Shown: piece after piece, positions 23,245 to 33,776 of the stretch
Numbering within the stretch: the first letter of the stretch is position 1
Layout: the number at the start of each line of letters is the position of its first letter
Assembly (NCBI GenBank): GCA_963585895.1
Contig: OY757947.1
Span: forward strand, 38,414,605-38,478,604
Source: Sepioteuthis lessoniana
Taxonomy: Eukaryota > Mollusca > Cephalopoda > Myopsida > Loliginidae
Direction of reading: 5' to 3'
DNA: 64,000 nucleotides
Notes under the pieces: generated by a model
Told to the model about the DNA's origin: nothing
Seen by the model: the letters and a program-made list of their open reading frames with translations, nothing else
Databases searched by the model: none
Position numbers and translations under genes: made by a program

Positions 23245-24520
23245 AGTTGGTCATTATTATTATTATTATTATTATTATTCACTCATTAGAGCTTTTCACA
23301 TCAGCGTTAGCCGATGGTTTTTAACTGGAGTCTGAGTGACAGCAAGTCTCCTCAAGTCTCCAGGACTCTTCTCAGTATTCTGGCCGTTCTCAATAATGCT
23401 GTCGTTTGGATGGTCTTCACTCGTCCGCCAACTTCCAAGTCCTCCAGTCCCTTTAGTAATCCTTTAGTTACCGTTCCAAACGCACCAATTACAATTGATA
23501 TAATTGTCACCTGCATGTTCCACAGTTTTTTCAATTCCCTAGCAAGGTCGAGGTACTTATCCTTCTTTTCACATACTTTCAGTTTTATTCTGTGGTCAAC
23601 CGGGACAGCAAAGTCGACTATTTTGCAAGTTCTCTTTTTTTTTTTTTTGTCGATTATTATTAAGTCTCGTCTTCTGGCTGGGATTAGGTGATCCGTTTGT
23701 ATGTTAAAGTCCCATTGGAGTTTATGCATGGCATTTTCTAGGACAGGTGCTGGTTTGTGCATATACCATTTGTTAGTATGGTCGAATTTAAATTTCTTAC
23801 ACATTTCCCAGTGAATCACCTTTCCGACCCAGTCGTGTCTCGCCTTATACTCCCGCTGTGCTAATTTGCTGCATTCGCTTATTATATGATTGATGGTTTC
23901 ATCTCTGTCACCACATAGCCTGCATTTGCTATTTTGTTGAGTTTTATCTATTCTCGTTTTGATATGATTGGTTCTTATGGCGCTGTCTTGTGCTGCTATT
24001 AGAAGAGATTCTGTTTCTCTCTTAAAGTTTCTTTTTCTTAGCCATGCCCAAGTTTTGTCGTGTGAGATATTGTTTATTAGTCGTTTAAACCGCCCATAGA
24101 GTTGTTTTCCTTCCCTTGTTTGTTTCCTAGTTATTGTCATTCTGTTGTTCATCGTGTTCTCAGTTTCGTTTCTGGTGGCTGTAATGATTTCGCCTTCGTG
24201 TTTTTGTATATAGTCTTTAAGTTGCTGTATCGATGCGTCAACGCTGTCTTCAATGCTGGCAAGTCCTCTTCCTCCCTCTTTTCTTGAAACATAGTCTGTC
24301 AACGTCGTCTCTGGGATGTAATGCCTTATGCATTGTCATTAGTTTTCTTTTTCTTTGGTCCATTTGTTTAAGTTCGTCTCTAGTCCACTTGAGAAAGGGT
24401 CCGGAATATCTAACGAGAGGTACAGCCCAGGTATTTATTCATTTGGTAAGATTTCTCCTATTAAGTTTTGTCTCGAGTAGTTTTCTAGTTCTTCTGAGAT
24501 ATTCTTTCTGAATTTTTTCT
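23245..24520 (-). mobile_element. R2-like LINE, 3' part with zinc knuckle and restriction-like endonuclease
   Basis: The open frame at 23352-24302 (316 residues) contains the CCHC knuckle CRLCGDRDETINHIISEC (residues about 127-144), the following R-H-D (KARHD), and the PD-(D/E)XK-like endonuclease core with Asp at about 213 (RRDLIII) and 230 (IVDFAVP). The order knuckle, RH, then endonuclease at the C-terminus is that of R2/R4-type LINEs. RRD stands where KPD is usual. Upstream, 24,303-24,520 continues the protein after a frameshift until a SINE B interrupts. It serves as the reference for the 14-22 kb copy. Confidence 0.85.
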
Positions 24521-24778
24521 ATTGGCCCAGCGGTTAGAGTGTTCGCCAATGGCCCGGGAGACCTGGGTTCAATCCCAGGTCGAGTCATACCAAAGACTTT
24601 AAAAATGGAACTTGATACCACCTTGCTTAACACTCAGCATTATAAGGTACGGTTCAAGGGTAAAGTGGAGCAATCCTGGGAATGGAGTAGCGCCCTCCCC
24701 TACACCTTGGTGTAGTAGCTATCGAAAAGGGAGCCTTCGGGTCACCCTCGACTATGGTCGCTAACTTTACTTTACTTA
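24521..24778 (+). mobile_element. SINE B
   Basis: TTGGCCCAGCGGTTAGAGTG (A box) and CCTGGGTTCAATCCCAGG (B box) are among the best preserved of the family here. The body matches 15,309-15,575 on the opposite strand and ends CTAACTTTACTTTACTTA. It caps the R2-like LINE fragment, which does not resume beyond it. Confidence 0.88.
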
Positions 24779-24789
24779 CTATTATTATT

Positions 24790-25690
24790 ATTATTTTATA
24801 TGTATCTATATTTATATATTTTTAAACATAAATGTTGGGTCCCATATTTCTTCTTAGCAATTTTTAGTTTTGCTCTTAATGTGGTTCTACTTCCGTTAAC
24901 TTCACTTACTCTCTTCCATGCTAATCGTGATTCTCTATCTTCAACAAAATTTCAGATTTTATTAATTTTGTCTTGGATATATTCAAGTTGTTCTTTCTTA
25001 TACGTTTTAGTTCTCACTGAGCTTGCCCAATCGACTGGGGCTGTAGAATACACCGACTGCTTCTCTTCAAAGGGGTAAAACTCCCCAACGTGTGTCATGG
25101 ATAGGATATTAAAAAATCTGATGGTGAGGCTCCAGTAATGCTGGAGCTTTGGGGAATGTGGAATACCCATTCATTGACATCGCTCCCAGGCTCACTCTGG
25201 CAAGGAATGGTAGCACCTGATAGGGTCCTATCTATGGGTCAAATAGAACTAAACTGTGTATTTATGCTAAACTGAATCGTTTGAAATAGAACTATTTTTG
25301 ATTTTGAAACTGTGTACTTGTGCTAAACTTAATTGTTTGAAATAGAACGGTTTAGACATTTAACTATTTATAAACAAAACTATACTTATACCAAACTGAA
25401 TTGTTTGAAATTTAATTCGATGTTAAATGACTCGAAAAGTGTTGATACGCCATAAAACAAAATAAACAACCAACCAACCAACCAACCAACCAATCTCACT
25501 GAGTATTCTTGACTTTCTTCGCGTTGGTGTAAAGAGGCTTGTTTTTCATGTTATCTCGTTTTCACAAGTTGTCGTTCCACTTTTACTATTTTCCATATTA
25601 ATTGTGATTAATAATCTTGTGGAATGTTTTGCTCCTACAATTTATGTTGGCTCATTATTGAAAAACAAACGATGTAAACGACGCGGACAA
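24790..25690 (-). mobile_element. RTE-like LINE relic (linker between EN and RT), split by SINE C
   Basis: The minus strand near 24,810-25,011 reads KEQLEYIQDKINKI, a stop, then NFVEDRESRLAWKRVSEVN, matching the EN-RT linker of the long RTE copy (QADYIQNQIDKIRDSVEDRQ). The upstream part continues beyond the SINE at 25,504-25,600 (decayed RQLVKTR-like sequence). Several stops; not functional. Confidence 0.7.
25022..25493 (+). mobile_element. SINE C, full-length, 10-bp TSD
   Basis: The 5' head GCCCAATCGACTGGGGCTG corresponds to the A-box region (family form TAGCCCAGTYGG), and AGGGGTAAAACTCC sits where a weak B box would be. The middle carries CTGGAGCTTTGGGGAATGTG, followed by a region of TTTGAAATAGAAC motifs. 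The 3' tail reads GTTGATACGCCATAAAAC, then (AACC)n. Flanked by TCTCACTGAG at 25,012-25,021 and 25,494-25,503. The only plus-strand full copy in this window. Confidence 0.9.
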
Positions 25691-26615
25691 AAGAACGTTC
25701 AACAGAAAGCAATACTAAGAAAAATAAATTTATATAACAAGTACATAAAATAAAACATTACTAAACATTACGTATAACCTATTATAGCTTGATGAATATT
25801 CCTCCTTGTGTGCGTGTGTTATTGTAACTAACACAAATATTATGGCGAAAGACTAAATATTAAAAGTGTCCCATAGACTATAAATGTATTTTAGGAAGAC
25901 GGGTTTTCTCCCATGTTGGTCGTTTGTCTCCTTCGAGATTTCACAAAATGTCTGAGGCTGTGCGCGAGACTGGAACAAGTCCAGGCGAAAAGGCAGAACA
26001 GGAAATAAAACGGTCGCAGAGTAAATACGCACCCATGTTGCGTGTATTGAAGTGTGTGTCACTAGCTGGCAAAGCCAAGCTGTCTCTGGAAATCAAAATG
26101 TAAGAAAGTGAGTTACCGCAAGTCGCGAGTATATATAGTTAATCCTTGTCAAGTGATCGGCTCCAAATGCGCGGGATAAAATCAAAGTTGCGGACCTAGT
26201 TGAGAGCATAAATCATGCGACTTTCTTCACAAATAGGTTCTCTAGACTAATTAGTCTACTGACGTCCACCCTCTTTGTTTCGGGAACGAGTGAATCAGTA
26301 TCCTATTTTCTAGAATTGTTTTGTATCACGGCCATTTTACAAATATAGGAGTGTAAATCCTATAATCTCCAACAGGATTTCTAATTTTATTTATTTGACC
26401 ATGGTTGATCTTTTTTGGTATATTCTAGTTACTGCTTTCTGAGTTTTCTAAAGTTTCTGCAAATTCTTGTTTGTTGGATTTCTTTTATTAAGTTTTAATG
26501 GCAGCATGAAGTAAAGGTGTTTACACTGGTATGCTGCGAGGTCTCGTAGTAAGGAAAGAAGGTAGGAAGTTGTTAGAGTGTATCATCTAATTTGTTTTTA
26601 ACTAGAATCCTTTAG
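25691..26615. other. No gene recognised
   Basis: AT-rich; the short frames have no family resemblance. Nothing repeated elsewhere in the window was noticed except faint similarity at 26,260-26,300 to the family G repeat. Confidence 0.35.
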
Positions 26616-26619
26616 TTTA

Positions 26620-26880
26620 GAAGAATAGACTCAAGGGGGTCCATAAACTAGATGGCTCTCCTCACAATGGTTGATGAGGCTACTACATTTCGGGAACAGA
26701 CGAATAGACGTCCGTTCCCTTTGGGGATTTCTGACCGAGAGAGAGATTTGCGGACTTTCTTCAAATTTTAGTGCTGCTAGGAAATATGGTTCGAGCTGAA
26801 TAGGACAAGTCATCCTGATTGGGTTAAAATGTTCGGCGACTCTAACGGTCAAATCAAATTACGCGCTAAACAAAAATTTC
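26620..26880 (-). repeat. Dispersed repeat family G, copy 1
   Basis: The reverse complement aligns with 46,490-46,745: GTTTAGCGCGTAATTTGATT, ACCCAATCAGGATGACTT and TCCTATTCAGC are shared in order, with a purine-rich middle less conserved. Class unknown; CCAATCAG could be a CCAAT box of an LTR. Confidence 0.6.
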
Positions 26881-27000
26881 AATTTTCTTTCTGTTACACT
26901 GTATTTGTCTACTTCTTGTTTATGAATATGTAATCTAGCTGTTTTTAAGTTATTTTAGTAAGTCTAGGTTCATAGTTTTCTCTGTTAGCTCTTCTGGAGT

Positions 27001-27205
27001 GTCATTGTGGTGTAATGGTTAAAGCGACGGACTGCAGAATCGTAGTATGTTAGATCGAATCCCATTCGCGCTATAATATTCATTTTCGAGCAAATTCACT
27101 TGAGAAAGGTATGAACTGAGGGGTTTGTGATTGAAGGTCATGGGCAAGGCTGTGTTACCGTTTGATATCTGACTCCATATTTTGGTTATTTTATTTTACC
27201 CCCAC
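27001..27205 (+). mobile_element. tRNA-derived SINE, family E-t
   Basis: GTGGTGTAATGGTTAAAGCG (A box) and TTAGATCGAATCCCATTCG (B box) form a tRNA-like head, followed by AGAAAGGTATGAACTGAGG and the tail GCAAGGCTGTGTTACCG, GATATCTGACTCCATATTTT. The tail is found in reverse next to family B at 36.8 and 37.0 kb. Confidence 0.65.
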
Positions 27206-27215
27206 CTTGGTTGGT

Positions 27216-27508
27216 ACTATTTACCAACCCCTCCGCTCGGGCAGGATATGACACAAGGTCAATTTTTAAGCGGAGTTAAACAGGTTTGAATTCAGAGTTT
27301 TCCTTCTCCTAGACTAGTTTCCTAACCAAGCCTGAAGAACCTAGTCTGTCCTACTATTTACCTATAGCTGGAGGGAGAATAATTGGATTCATACCTTTCC
27401 CAAGGGTATTAGTGCTATGTGAAATGCAATCAGTATCGTCCAGGATTTGAACTCGTATCGCCGTGTTCATTTCCTACGGCGATAACGACTACACCACGGG
27501 CACCTCCA
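27216..27508 (-). mobile_element. SINE A, full-length, 10-bp TSD
   Basis: Same head and body as the 14.6-kb copy, reversed. Direct repeats CTTGGTTGGT flank it at 27,206-27,215 and 27,509-27,518. It splits a family B repeat from the SINE-like tail beyond. Confidence 0.92.
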
Positions 27509-27518
27509 CTTGGTTGGT

Positions 27519-28154
27519 CGGTGTAACGCCTTGCCCAAGAAAGTCCCTAAAGCAATTATACAAAAGGAAAGACAGCAACAGATAAGAGACGAAGACGTTT
27601 CTTTTATACTTTCCTTTATTTACTGGGTTCAACAACCATTCCATGGGTAAGGGTGTTTTTCCTGAATACATTAAAATGGTTGAATCCCTCAGTTAAGGTG
27701 TCAAAAATACGTTAAATCGTTTCATGTCTGTATTGGTCCTCATTTGGTATTTCGGGCTTCCATAAGGGTTAGTTTTCTTTTGGAAGTTTGTCAAAGTCCG
27801 GTAAGGATTAGTTTATAGTTCAGTTGTGGGTCTTGTATATTTCAGCATAATGCTGACCGAGAGAGAGAGAGCTGCTACTGGGTGAAAGGGATTAACCGAT
27901 GCTACGTCCAAAGACGTATGCGTGGTGCCAAGACACCAGAAAGCAACGATGTTATCAAAACGCTGGTCACTGCTTGAAAAAAAATGCCTTGTCCCCTTTG
28001 TCAAGAGGAGGCCTTTTTTTTTTCTTTTACGCATGCGTCATCCCTTTTTCCTGTTAGGGACCTCTGGGAGTTTCTGCAAATTTAAGTTTTATTTTCATTT
28101 TTTTTTTTTAATTTTAATTTTAAATTTTTTAAATTTATTTATTCGTTCCCTACA
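27519..28154 (-). repeat. LTR-like repeat family B, copy 2
   Basis: On the minus strand it starts TGTAGGGAACGAATAAATAA, then AT-rich sequence, CAGAAACTCCCAGAGGTC, ATGACGCATGCGTAAAAG, and ends near AGGGACTTTCTTGGGCAAGG. Aligns with 12,710 and 36,391 copies over most of its length. Confidence 0.65.
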
Positions 28155-28184
28155 GAACCCTCTTATCCTCCCTGATATGGGTTA

Positions 28185-28275
28185 AATAGTACCATTACCG
28201 TTCTTTTAGAAGGACGGCTTTGGCATTAAATAACCTACAAAGGTTCATATGCCATTAAACAACCAAACCAAGCCG
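28185..28275 (+). mobile_element. SINE F 3' fragment
   Basis: TTCTTTTAGAAGGACGGCTT, then TTGGCATTAAATAACCTACA and a CCATTAAAC tail match the 3' end of SINE F copies at 41.4 and 42.8 kb. 5'-truncated. Confidence 0.7.
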
Positions 28276-28385
28276 TCTTCTCTTTTCTTTTCTTTTTAAT
28301 TTAGTGTTTAGGCATACAAGTCTGTTCTCGAGGAAATAATATCTGCTCTATTTCTTTGGAAAAGTGAATTTTCTTAAAAAATGTC

Positions 28386-28386
<1 letters not shown>

Positions 28387-28468
<82 letters not shown>
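28387..28468. repeat. (GT)n microsatellite
   Basis: About 40 uninterrupted GT units. Confidence 0.98.
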
Positions 28469-28473
<5 letters not shown>

Positions 28474-28820
28474 CGTCAGATGGTAATTTGTTTTGTAAGA
28501 GTAAATCAGTCTCTTCAAGAAAATGTTGGTATTCTGTATGAAAATTATTTTTGAATATAATAAACAAAAAAAATTCTTAAAAGGGAGATAACAATGATAT
28601 ATTTATTTAAAGTTACTTCCCTTGCTAAAGAATTCCCGAATGTTTTTTTCAGGAAAAATTTGACAATATGGTCATAAGAATAATAAAGTATTATATTAAT
28701 TGAATGGTAGTAGTTAAGTTAAAGACAGGATATTGAAGACCAGACTCCCCCTCAATTTGTTGGCCATGTGCCACGTTTGTATTTTTCAGTGCATAAAACA
28801 CCATATAAATAAAATTACGA

Positions 28821-28827
28821 CTGTTAA

Positions 28828-28877
<50 letters not shown>

Positions 28878-28884
28878 TTAACAG
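28821..28884. repeat. Palindromic (TA)n with unique inverted ends
   Basis: CTGTTAAGAATATAT on the left and ATATATTCTTAACAG on the right bracket a pure TA run; the whole block is a perfect palindrome. Confidence 0.9.
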
Positions 28885-29172
28885 TTGCAATTTTTTACGA
28901 GAAATATATCATAGGAAACCACGAGATGCAACGTGGTGGATGTGAAGAAATCCAAAAGTGTCTCTACAGTGCGCTTTACAAAATGCTGTGCAGATAAATC
29001 TCATGTTGTGGATCAAATAGTTCAGGCAGGAAACAACTGCCATTCATTTATAAGGGTGGCGTCCATACATTTTTAAAAAATAGCCACCAGAAGATTACCA
29101 TGGCTCAAATTCTCCAAATGTCTTAACCGCATCGCCCACACGTGAGCTTTACTATGGCTGGAGCTATGGGCC

Positions 29173-29380
29173 TAAAAGTAAAAGTTGGCAACCGTTGTCG
29201 AGGGTGTCCCGAGGGTTCCCTTTTCGATAGCTACTACACCAAGATGTACAGGAGGGCGCTATTTCTTTCCCAAGATGAACCCCTTTACCTTTGATCTGTA
29301 CCTTATAATGGTGAGTGTTAAGCAAGAAGGCATCAAGTACTATTTTTTGAGTCTTTGGTAAGACTTGACCTGGGCTTAGT
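29173..29380 (-). mobile_element. SINE B, head-truncated
   Basis: The tail and body match other SINE B copies (AAAGTTGGCAACCGTTGTCG; TAGCTACTACACCAAGATGT; GAGTCTTTGGTAAGACTTGA). Similarity ends at the point where the B box should begin. Confidence 0.8.
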
Positions 29381-29878
29381 GTTCGAAAAATCAACAACAT
29401 AGCCCAAACCAAACTTACCAAAAGGCAACATTACTTTCAACATTGCAAATTTTAATGTTGTAGAATTAAATGCTATTATTGAGTCAGTAAAATGTTTTTA
29501 TTCCTATGAGGGAGAGTCTTTCTATGATTGAATAAACCAATCACATGAATAGCCCAGAAGTTTTGGTGCAAAATACAAAAACATCAGCGGATAGATTCAG
29601 GACTAGTTCCCGGCCACACGTCAACCAGAAATTCTTCCCAAGAAATCGCTCAATGAAAAAATACCTGCTATCCTCTCCATCGCACTGATAAGTCCCTCAA
29701 CTTGACTCTATACACAGAAAAGACTTTATATCGTTAGTTTTTTTAATAAATTGAAAGAATTGAACTAAATTTTTAATTCATATATTTGTTATTGTTAGTC
29801 TTAAGTATAAATCTTATACTAACTCCAATACTATAAACTGTCTACACGAGCTTATATCATTTGTAGTCAATAAGAATA
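29381..29878. other. No gene recognised
   Basis: Unique AT-rich sequence between a SINE and the 3' end of the long RTE copy; no supported feature. Confidence 0.4.
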
Positions 29879-32860
29879 TCATCATCATCATCATCATGTC
29901 GTGCCGCCAGCACGGATATCCTTGACCATCTCTCGCCACTTTTCCATATCGTTCATCGCCTCCGGCAGGTCTTCTGAGTTACATCCTGTGTCCTCACATA
30001 GCTGCTGTATGTAAGTTCGGGCTGGTCGTCCTGCTTTTGCTTGGCCATATGTGGGGGTCCATAGGAGTACGTCACTTACGAGCTCGTCCTTGCTTCTCCA
30101 GCAGTGTTCGGCGTGTCTGGCTCGTCTGACCTGTATAGTTTTCGTGATGGGAGGCAAGTGGCCGTACAGTTGGCGTCTCGTGGGGTGTTGTCGCCAGGAC
30201 TTGTTCAATATTGCTCTCAACATTCTTGTGTAGTTGCCGTCAAGTTTCTTCTCCAGCCGTTTGGTTAGCGTCCATGTAGTACATCCATATAGCAGTATGG
30301 ATACAACCGCTGCCTGAAAGAAACTGCGCTTCATTTCATCGGTCAGGTCTGATTTCCATATTATTGAGAGCCTATCTATAGTCGTCCATGCTTTCGTCAG
30401 TCGTGTGTCGATGTCGTTTTCGGTTGATGTGAAGCTACTTCCTAGGTAGGTGAATTTGTCCACTAGCTTCAGAGAGGCTCCTTCTAGAGTGGTAATGTTG
30501 CCCGTTTGGTTGTAACACATATATTCAGTTTTGTGCGCATTGACATGGAGGCCAATGCCTGCTGCAGCTCGTTCCAAACTATGCAGTAGTGTCTCTGCTT
30601 GATTAGGCATATTCGCCAGTAACGCCAAGTCATCAGCGTAGTCGGCGTCTGTGATTGTTTTTGCGGGGTACCTTTTGCTTCTTTTCTTAGCGCGAAGCCA
30701 TTTTCTCTGATTTTGTCGATCGAAACTCTAAGCACGTAGTCTAGACAGATGATAAAGAGGTATGGGGCTAGCGTGTCTCCTTGTAGTACTCCTGCAACAA
30801 TGTTGAAGTATTCCGTGTCTCCATCTGGTGAACGTACTTTCACTTTTGTGTTTTTGTATGTTGTCTATTTAGGATGTTGTCTATTTTGGGTTCTATGCGG
30901 TTTCGTAGTAGGGCATTGTAGATCTTGGCTGCTATGGATGTAAGTGTTATCCCTCGGTAGTTCTTGGCTAATCCGAGGTCGCCTTTTTTAGGGAAAGGAA
31001 GGATGCATCCCTTCATCCATCTTTCTATCCTATTTTAACTATAGACAGCGTTGCATTGCCGGAGCAGTATATCGTCGAATTGTCTAGTCTTCCACACTTC
31101 TCGGGGGATCTCGTGTAGCCCTGCAGCTTTCCTATTTTTAATTTTTTTAAGAACCGAGTCGAGTTCTTCTTTGGTGAAAGGCCCTAGTTTAATGTCTAAT
31201 TGCTTACTGATAATTCTGGTGATCGGTTCATCCGTTATTTTCGGTGGGCTTGCTAGTAGATTTTTGAAATGCTGTTCCCACAGTTTTACTCTTTCTTGTT
31301 GGCTTGCAGCTTTCAATTTTGCTTTGGCTGTGCTCTTCCTTCTACTTACTTCGTTTATTGTTTGCCCGGCTATCCTGGATTGTCTATCTTCCACCGAGTC
31401 TCTAATCTTATCTATCTGATTTTGTATGTAGTCTGCCTGTTCTTTTAGATATATTCCTGCTAATTGATATTGTGCCTTTTCTAGTTTTCGGGCATTTGTG
31501 TTTGTTGGGTTCTTCCGATAGCTTTTGGAGGCAGTTTTCACGAGTGCACGTTTTTCTCTAACCTCTGACGTTTCCCAAGGGACTCTATATTTAGTTCTAG
31601 GTTTTGTTGGGATACACTTTGATGCCGCCTCTAGGTGTGCTTCAACAAAATTTTCATATTCGTCATTTGGGGTAACTTTTTCTGTCTTCTCTTGTAGTGT
31701 TTCGAATCTGTTTCTTAATTCTAATGCATATTTGTCTCTAATGTCTCTGTTGTTAAGTAGGGCCCAGTCATAGTGCCTAGTTGTCACTGTTCGTGTGGCG
31801 TTTTTTCGTAGGTTTAGACGTATTTTGGCCGTGACTATTCGATGATCGGAGAACACACCCTCGAAAGTGGAGTATGCCTCGCAATTCATCGCACTATTTT
31901 TCCATTTTCTGTTTATAAAGAGGTAGTCTATCTGTGCTTTACTCTTGTTCGCGTATGTGTGGGTCCATAATTTTCCCTCCCTTTTTTGAAAGTTTGTATT
32001 GAGGCATGTTAATCTATTTTCTATCATGAAATCAATTAGACGTTGTCCATTCCTGTTTGACGTGTTGTGTAGGCTGTATTTGTGGTTTCTGTTTTTCCCG
32101 ATTTGTGCATTCATATCTCCGCCAATGACTAGCAGGTTGTGTTTCGGAATGCTACGTACTAGGGAGGATAGCTCCTCGTAGAAGGTGACTAGTTCGATTT
32201 CTTCGCTAACATTGGTAGGGCTGTAGCAGGAGATGATCGTTGCTTTGGGGTTGCCATTAAACGTTGCGGCCATCATCCTAGGTTGTATTCTCTCAATGCT
32301 ATTAAGTGTTTTTAGCGCTCTTGGTCCTATAAGCATTCCCACCCCTCCTACCGATGCATTGACAGAGTTTTTCCATGCCGATACAGTCACCAGCATCCAT
32401 CCATTGCCAGTTTCGTGATATTTGATATCTTCTGTGTGAGTGTATCGATGTTCTTGTATACAGATTATGTCTATCTTACGTTCTATGGCTGATGCAGTTA
32501 GCTCTGGTAGTTGACCTATTCTATTTAGGGTTCTAACGTTAAATGTCGCTATCTGTATTGTTTGTTTGCATTTTAGTAGTGTTGGTTTGAGCTCTGTAGC
32601 TGATTTTTCGAACACTGAGGCCAGGGCTCCAACCTCAGCAGGACGCGCCCCTTTTTTACCCGCGCGAAGAGCGATGCGGTTTGTGAATGTGGTTTGAGTA
32701 TGAGTCATGGTTATCTTTCGATGGCTGTTTTTATTCTCATCTATAGAAGCCACTCTTATAGATGAGCAGCAGTAGTTCCCCGATCGAACTGACAATCCTG
32801 AGCGTTAAGCCGCAAGACTCACACGTTTAGGAAATATTAGGCATTGCGAATTCGAACACC
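29879..32860 (-). mobile_element. RTE-like LINE, near full-length but polymerase core deleted (copy 6)
   Basis: The longest RTE copy, about 3 kb. Order on the minus strand: short 5' UTR, apurinic-type endonuclease and N-terminal RT (31035-32795), a stop within AVYS, RT block MKGCILPFPKKGDLG and NYRGITLTSIAAKIYN, then a jump from NRQHTKT directly to KVRSPDGDTEYFNIVAGV. RT motif A (the catalytic FVDF..AFDS region) is therefore missing. GVLQGDTLAPYLFIICLDY follows, a frameshift near 30,690, and the C-terminal RT to 29,894. The 3' end is (ATG)n. It can supply endonuclease at best, not reverse transcription. Confidence 0.93.
31035..32795 (-). CDS. RTE endonuclease and N-terminal RT (readable ORF in a dead element)
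   Basis: A 586-residue frame. The exonuclease-endonuclease-phosphatase fold motifs are all visible: IATFNVRTLNRIGQL (about 83), IQEHRY catalytic Glu, MLIGPRALKTLNSIERIQPR, GGDMNAQIGKN, and FSDHRIVTAKI with the terminal catalytic Asp-His. In autonomous RTE elements this domain nicks target DNA for target-primed reverse transcription. After the domain comes a charged linker (QADYIQNQIDKIRDSVEDRQ) and the first RT motif (PREVWK), then a stop. The first Met, at 32,795, gives a longer N-terminal extension than needed; a start near the MTHTQTTF segment is also possible. Such proteins are often annotated as craniofacial development protein 2-like in metazoan genomes because of this shared domain. 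Confidence 0.85.
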   Translation of the reverse strand: MSVRSGNYCCSSIRVASIDENKNSHRKITMTHTQTTFTNRIALRAGKKGARPAEVGALASVFEKSATELKPTLLKCKQTIQIATFNVRTLNRIGQLPELTASAIERKIDIICIQEHRYTHTEDIKYHETGNGWMLVTVSAWKNSVNASVGGVGMLIGPRALKTLNSIERIQPRMMAATFNGNPKATIISCYSPTNVSEEIELVTFYEELSSLVRSIPKHNLLVIGGDMNAQIGKNRNHKYSLHNTSNRNGQRLIDFMIENRLTCLNTNFQKREGKLWTHTYANKSKAQIDYLFINRKWKNSAMNCEAYSTFEGVFSDHRIVTAKIRLNLRKNATRTVTTRHYDWALLNNRDIRDKYALELRNRFETLQEKTEKVTPNDEYENFVEAHLEAASKCIPTKPRTKYRVPWETSEVREKRALVKTASKSYRKNPTNTNARKLEKAQYQLAGIYLKEQADYIQNQIDKIRDSVEDRQSRIAGQTINEVSRRKSTAKAKLKAASQQERVKLWEQHFKNLLASPPKITDEPITRIISKQLDIKLGPFTKEELDSVLKKIKNRKAAGLHEIPREVWKTRQFDDILLRQCNAVYS

Positions 32861-32897
32861 TTCACGTACACGATGCTGCTTCCCATGTGTACGTGAA
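32861..32897. other. Perfect 11-bp inverted repeat at RTE 5' end
   Basis: TTCACGTACAC and GTGTACGTGAA flank a 15-nt loop containing ATGCTGCTTCCC; directly followed by an ATAAATAAATAA stretch. Its loop sequence recurs near 22,545. Confidence 0.8.
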
Positions 32898-33139
32898 AAA
32901 ATAAATAAATAAATAAATAAAAATAAAAAATAAAAGTAGAAAATAAAAAATAAAAAATAGAAAATAAAATGAAATAAAAATAAATCCTTTCACCTTAAGT
33001 TTTAACTTAGTTAAAGTCTAGGACTGACGTATATTCAAAGAAATTTTGGGGTATATTTTATCTTGTCATCCGATACAGGCCCTACCAGGTTTTTATTTTA
33101 TTTATTTATTTATTTATTTATTTTTTAGTGGAGGTGGAA
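32898..33139. repeat. A/T low-complexity spacer
   Basis: AAAT-type runs at 32,897-32,990 and TTTA-type runs at 33,093-33,125, opposite in sense. No gene. Confidence 0.7.
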
Positions 33140-33712
33140 TGCTAAATTTCTAAGTTTGGCGCGGTAAATTCAAACAATTGTTAAGTTGACTCGTGATAGT
33201 TGCACCTGGTAAAACAATTTAGTCGATTAGAAATAAATCAAGATTCTTAGATTAAAATATAACAAAAATTCACCAGCAGATTTTACAAGTCATAGAAAAT
33301 TCAGTGTTATTTTTAAAAAAGAAAATTGTACTAACCTCTACCCAACGAGTCTTTCCTCACAATTGTTTAGTTGTTGTTTTTTTTATATATATCCACATAT
33401 TTATGAAGCTTTTATGTCTTTCCTTATATTTATAATGCCACCTGATTCTAGAATGTTCCATTCCAAATATTTCTTTAGCGTTTGGTTTGGCCGTTTTCTT
33501 TTGGGGGGGGATAATTTGTGATAATTGGGAGTGTTTGCATTTGTCGGCACAAGATTCTATACTAATTTATGCTAAATTTCTAAGTTTGGCGCGGTAAATT
33601 CAAACAATTCTTAAGTTGACTCGTGATAGTTGCACCTGGTAAAACAATTTAGTCGATTAGAAATATATCAAGATTCTTAGATTTAAATATAACAAAAATT
33701 CACCAGCAGATT
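33140..33712. repeat. 143-bp direct duplication with 287-bp spacer
   Basis: GCTAAATTTCTAAGTTTGGC to CACCAGCAGATT occurs at 33,140-33,282 and again at 33,570-33,712, with only a few mismatches. The spacer is AT-rich and holds no gene. Confidence 0.9.
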
Positions 33713-33776
33713 AATATAGACACCATAAACTTACTGGAACATAGATATTATTACAATAAACTGGAACTAAAATACC

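Noticed and set aside
24521..24778. SINE B as the true 5' boundary of the R2-like LINE copy with TSD
   Set aside because: No matching direct repeats were found and the LINE does not resume on the far side, so the boundary is a truncation or rearrangement.
28301..28567. Frame rich in Thr-His repeats
   Set aside because: Translation of the (GT)n microsatellite on the minus strand.
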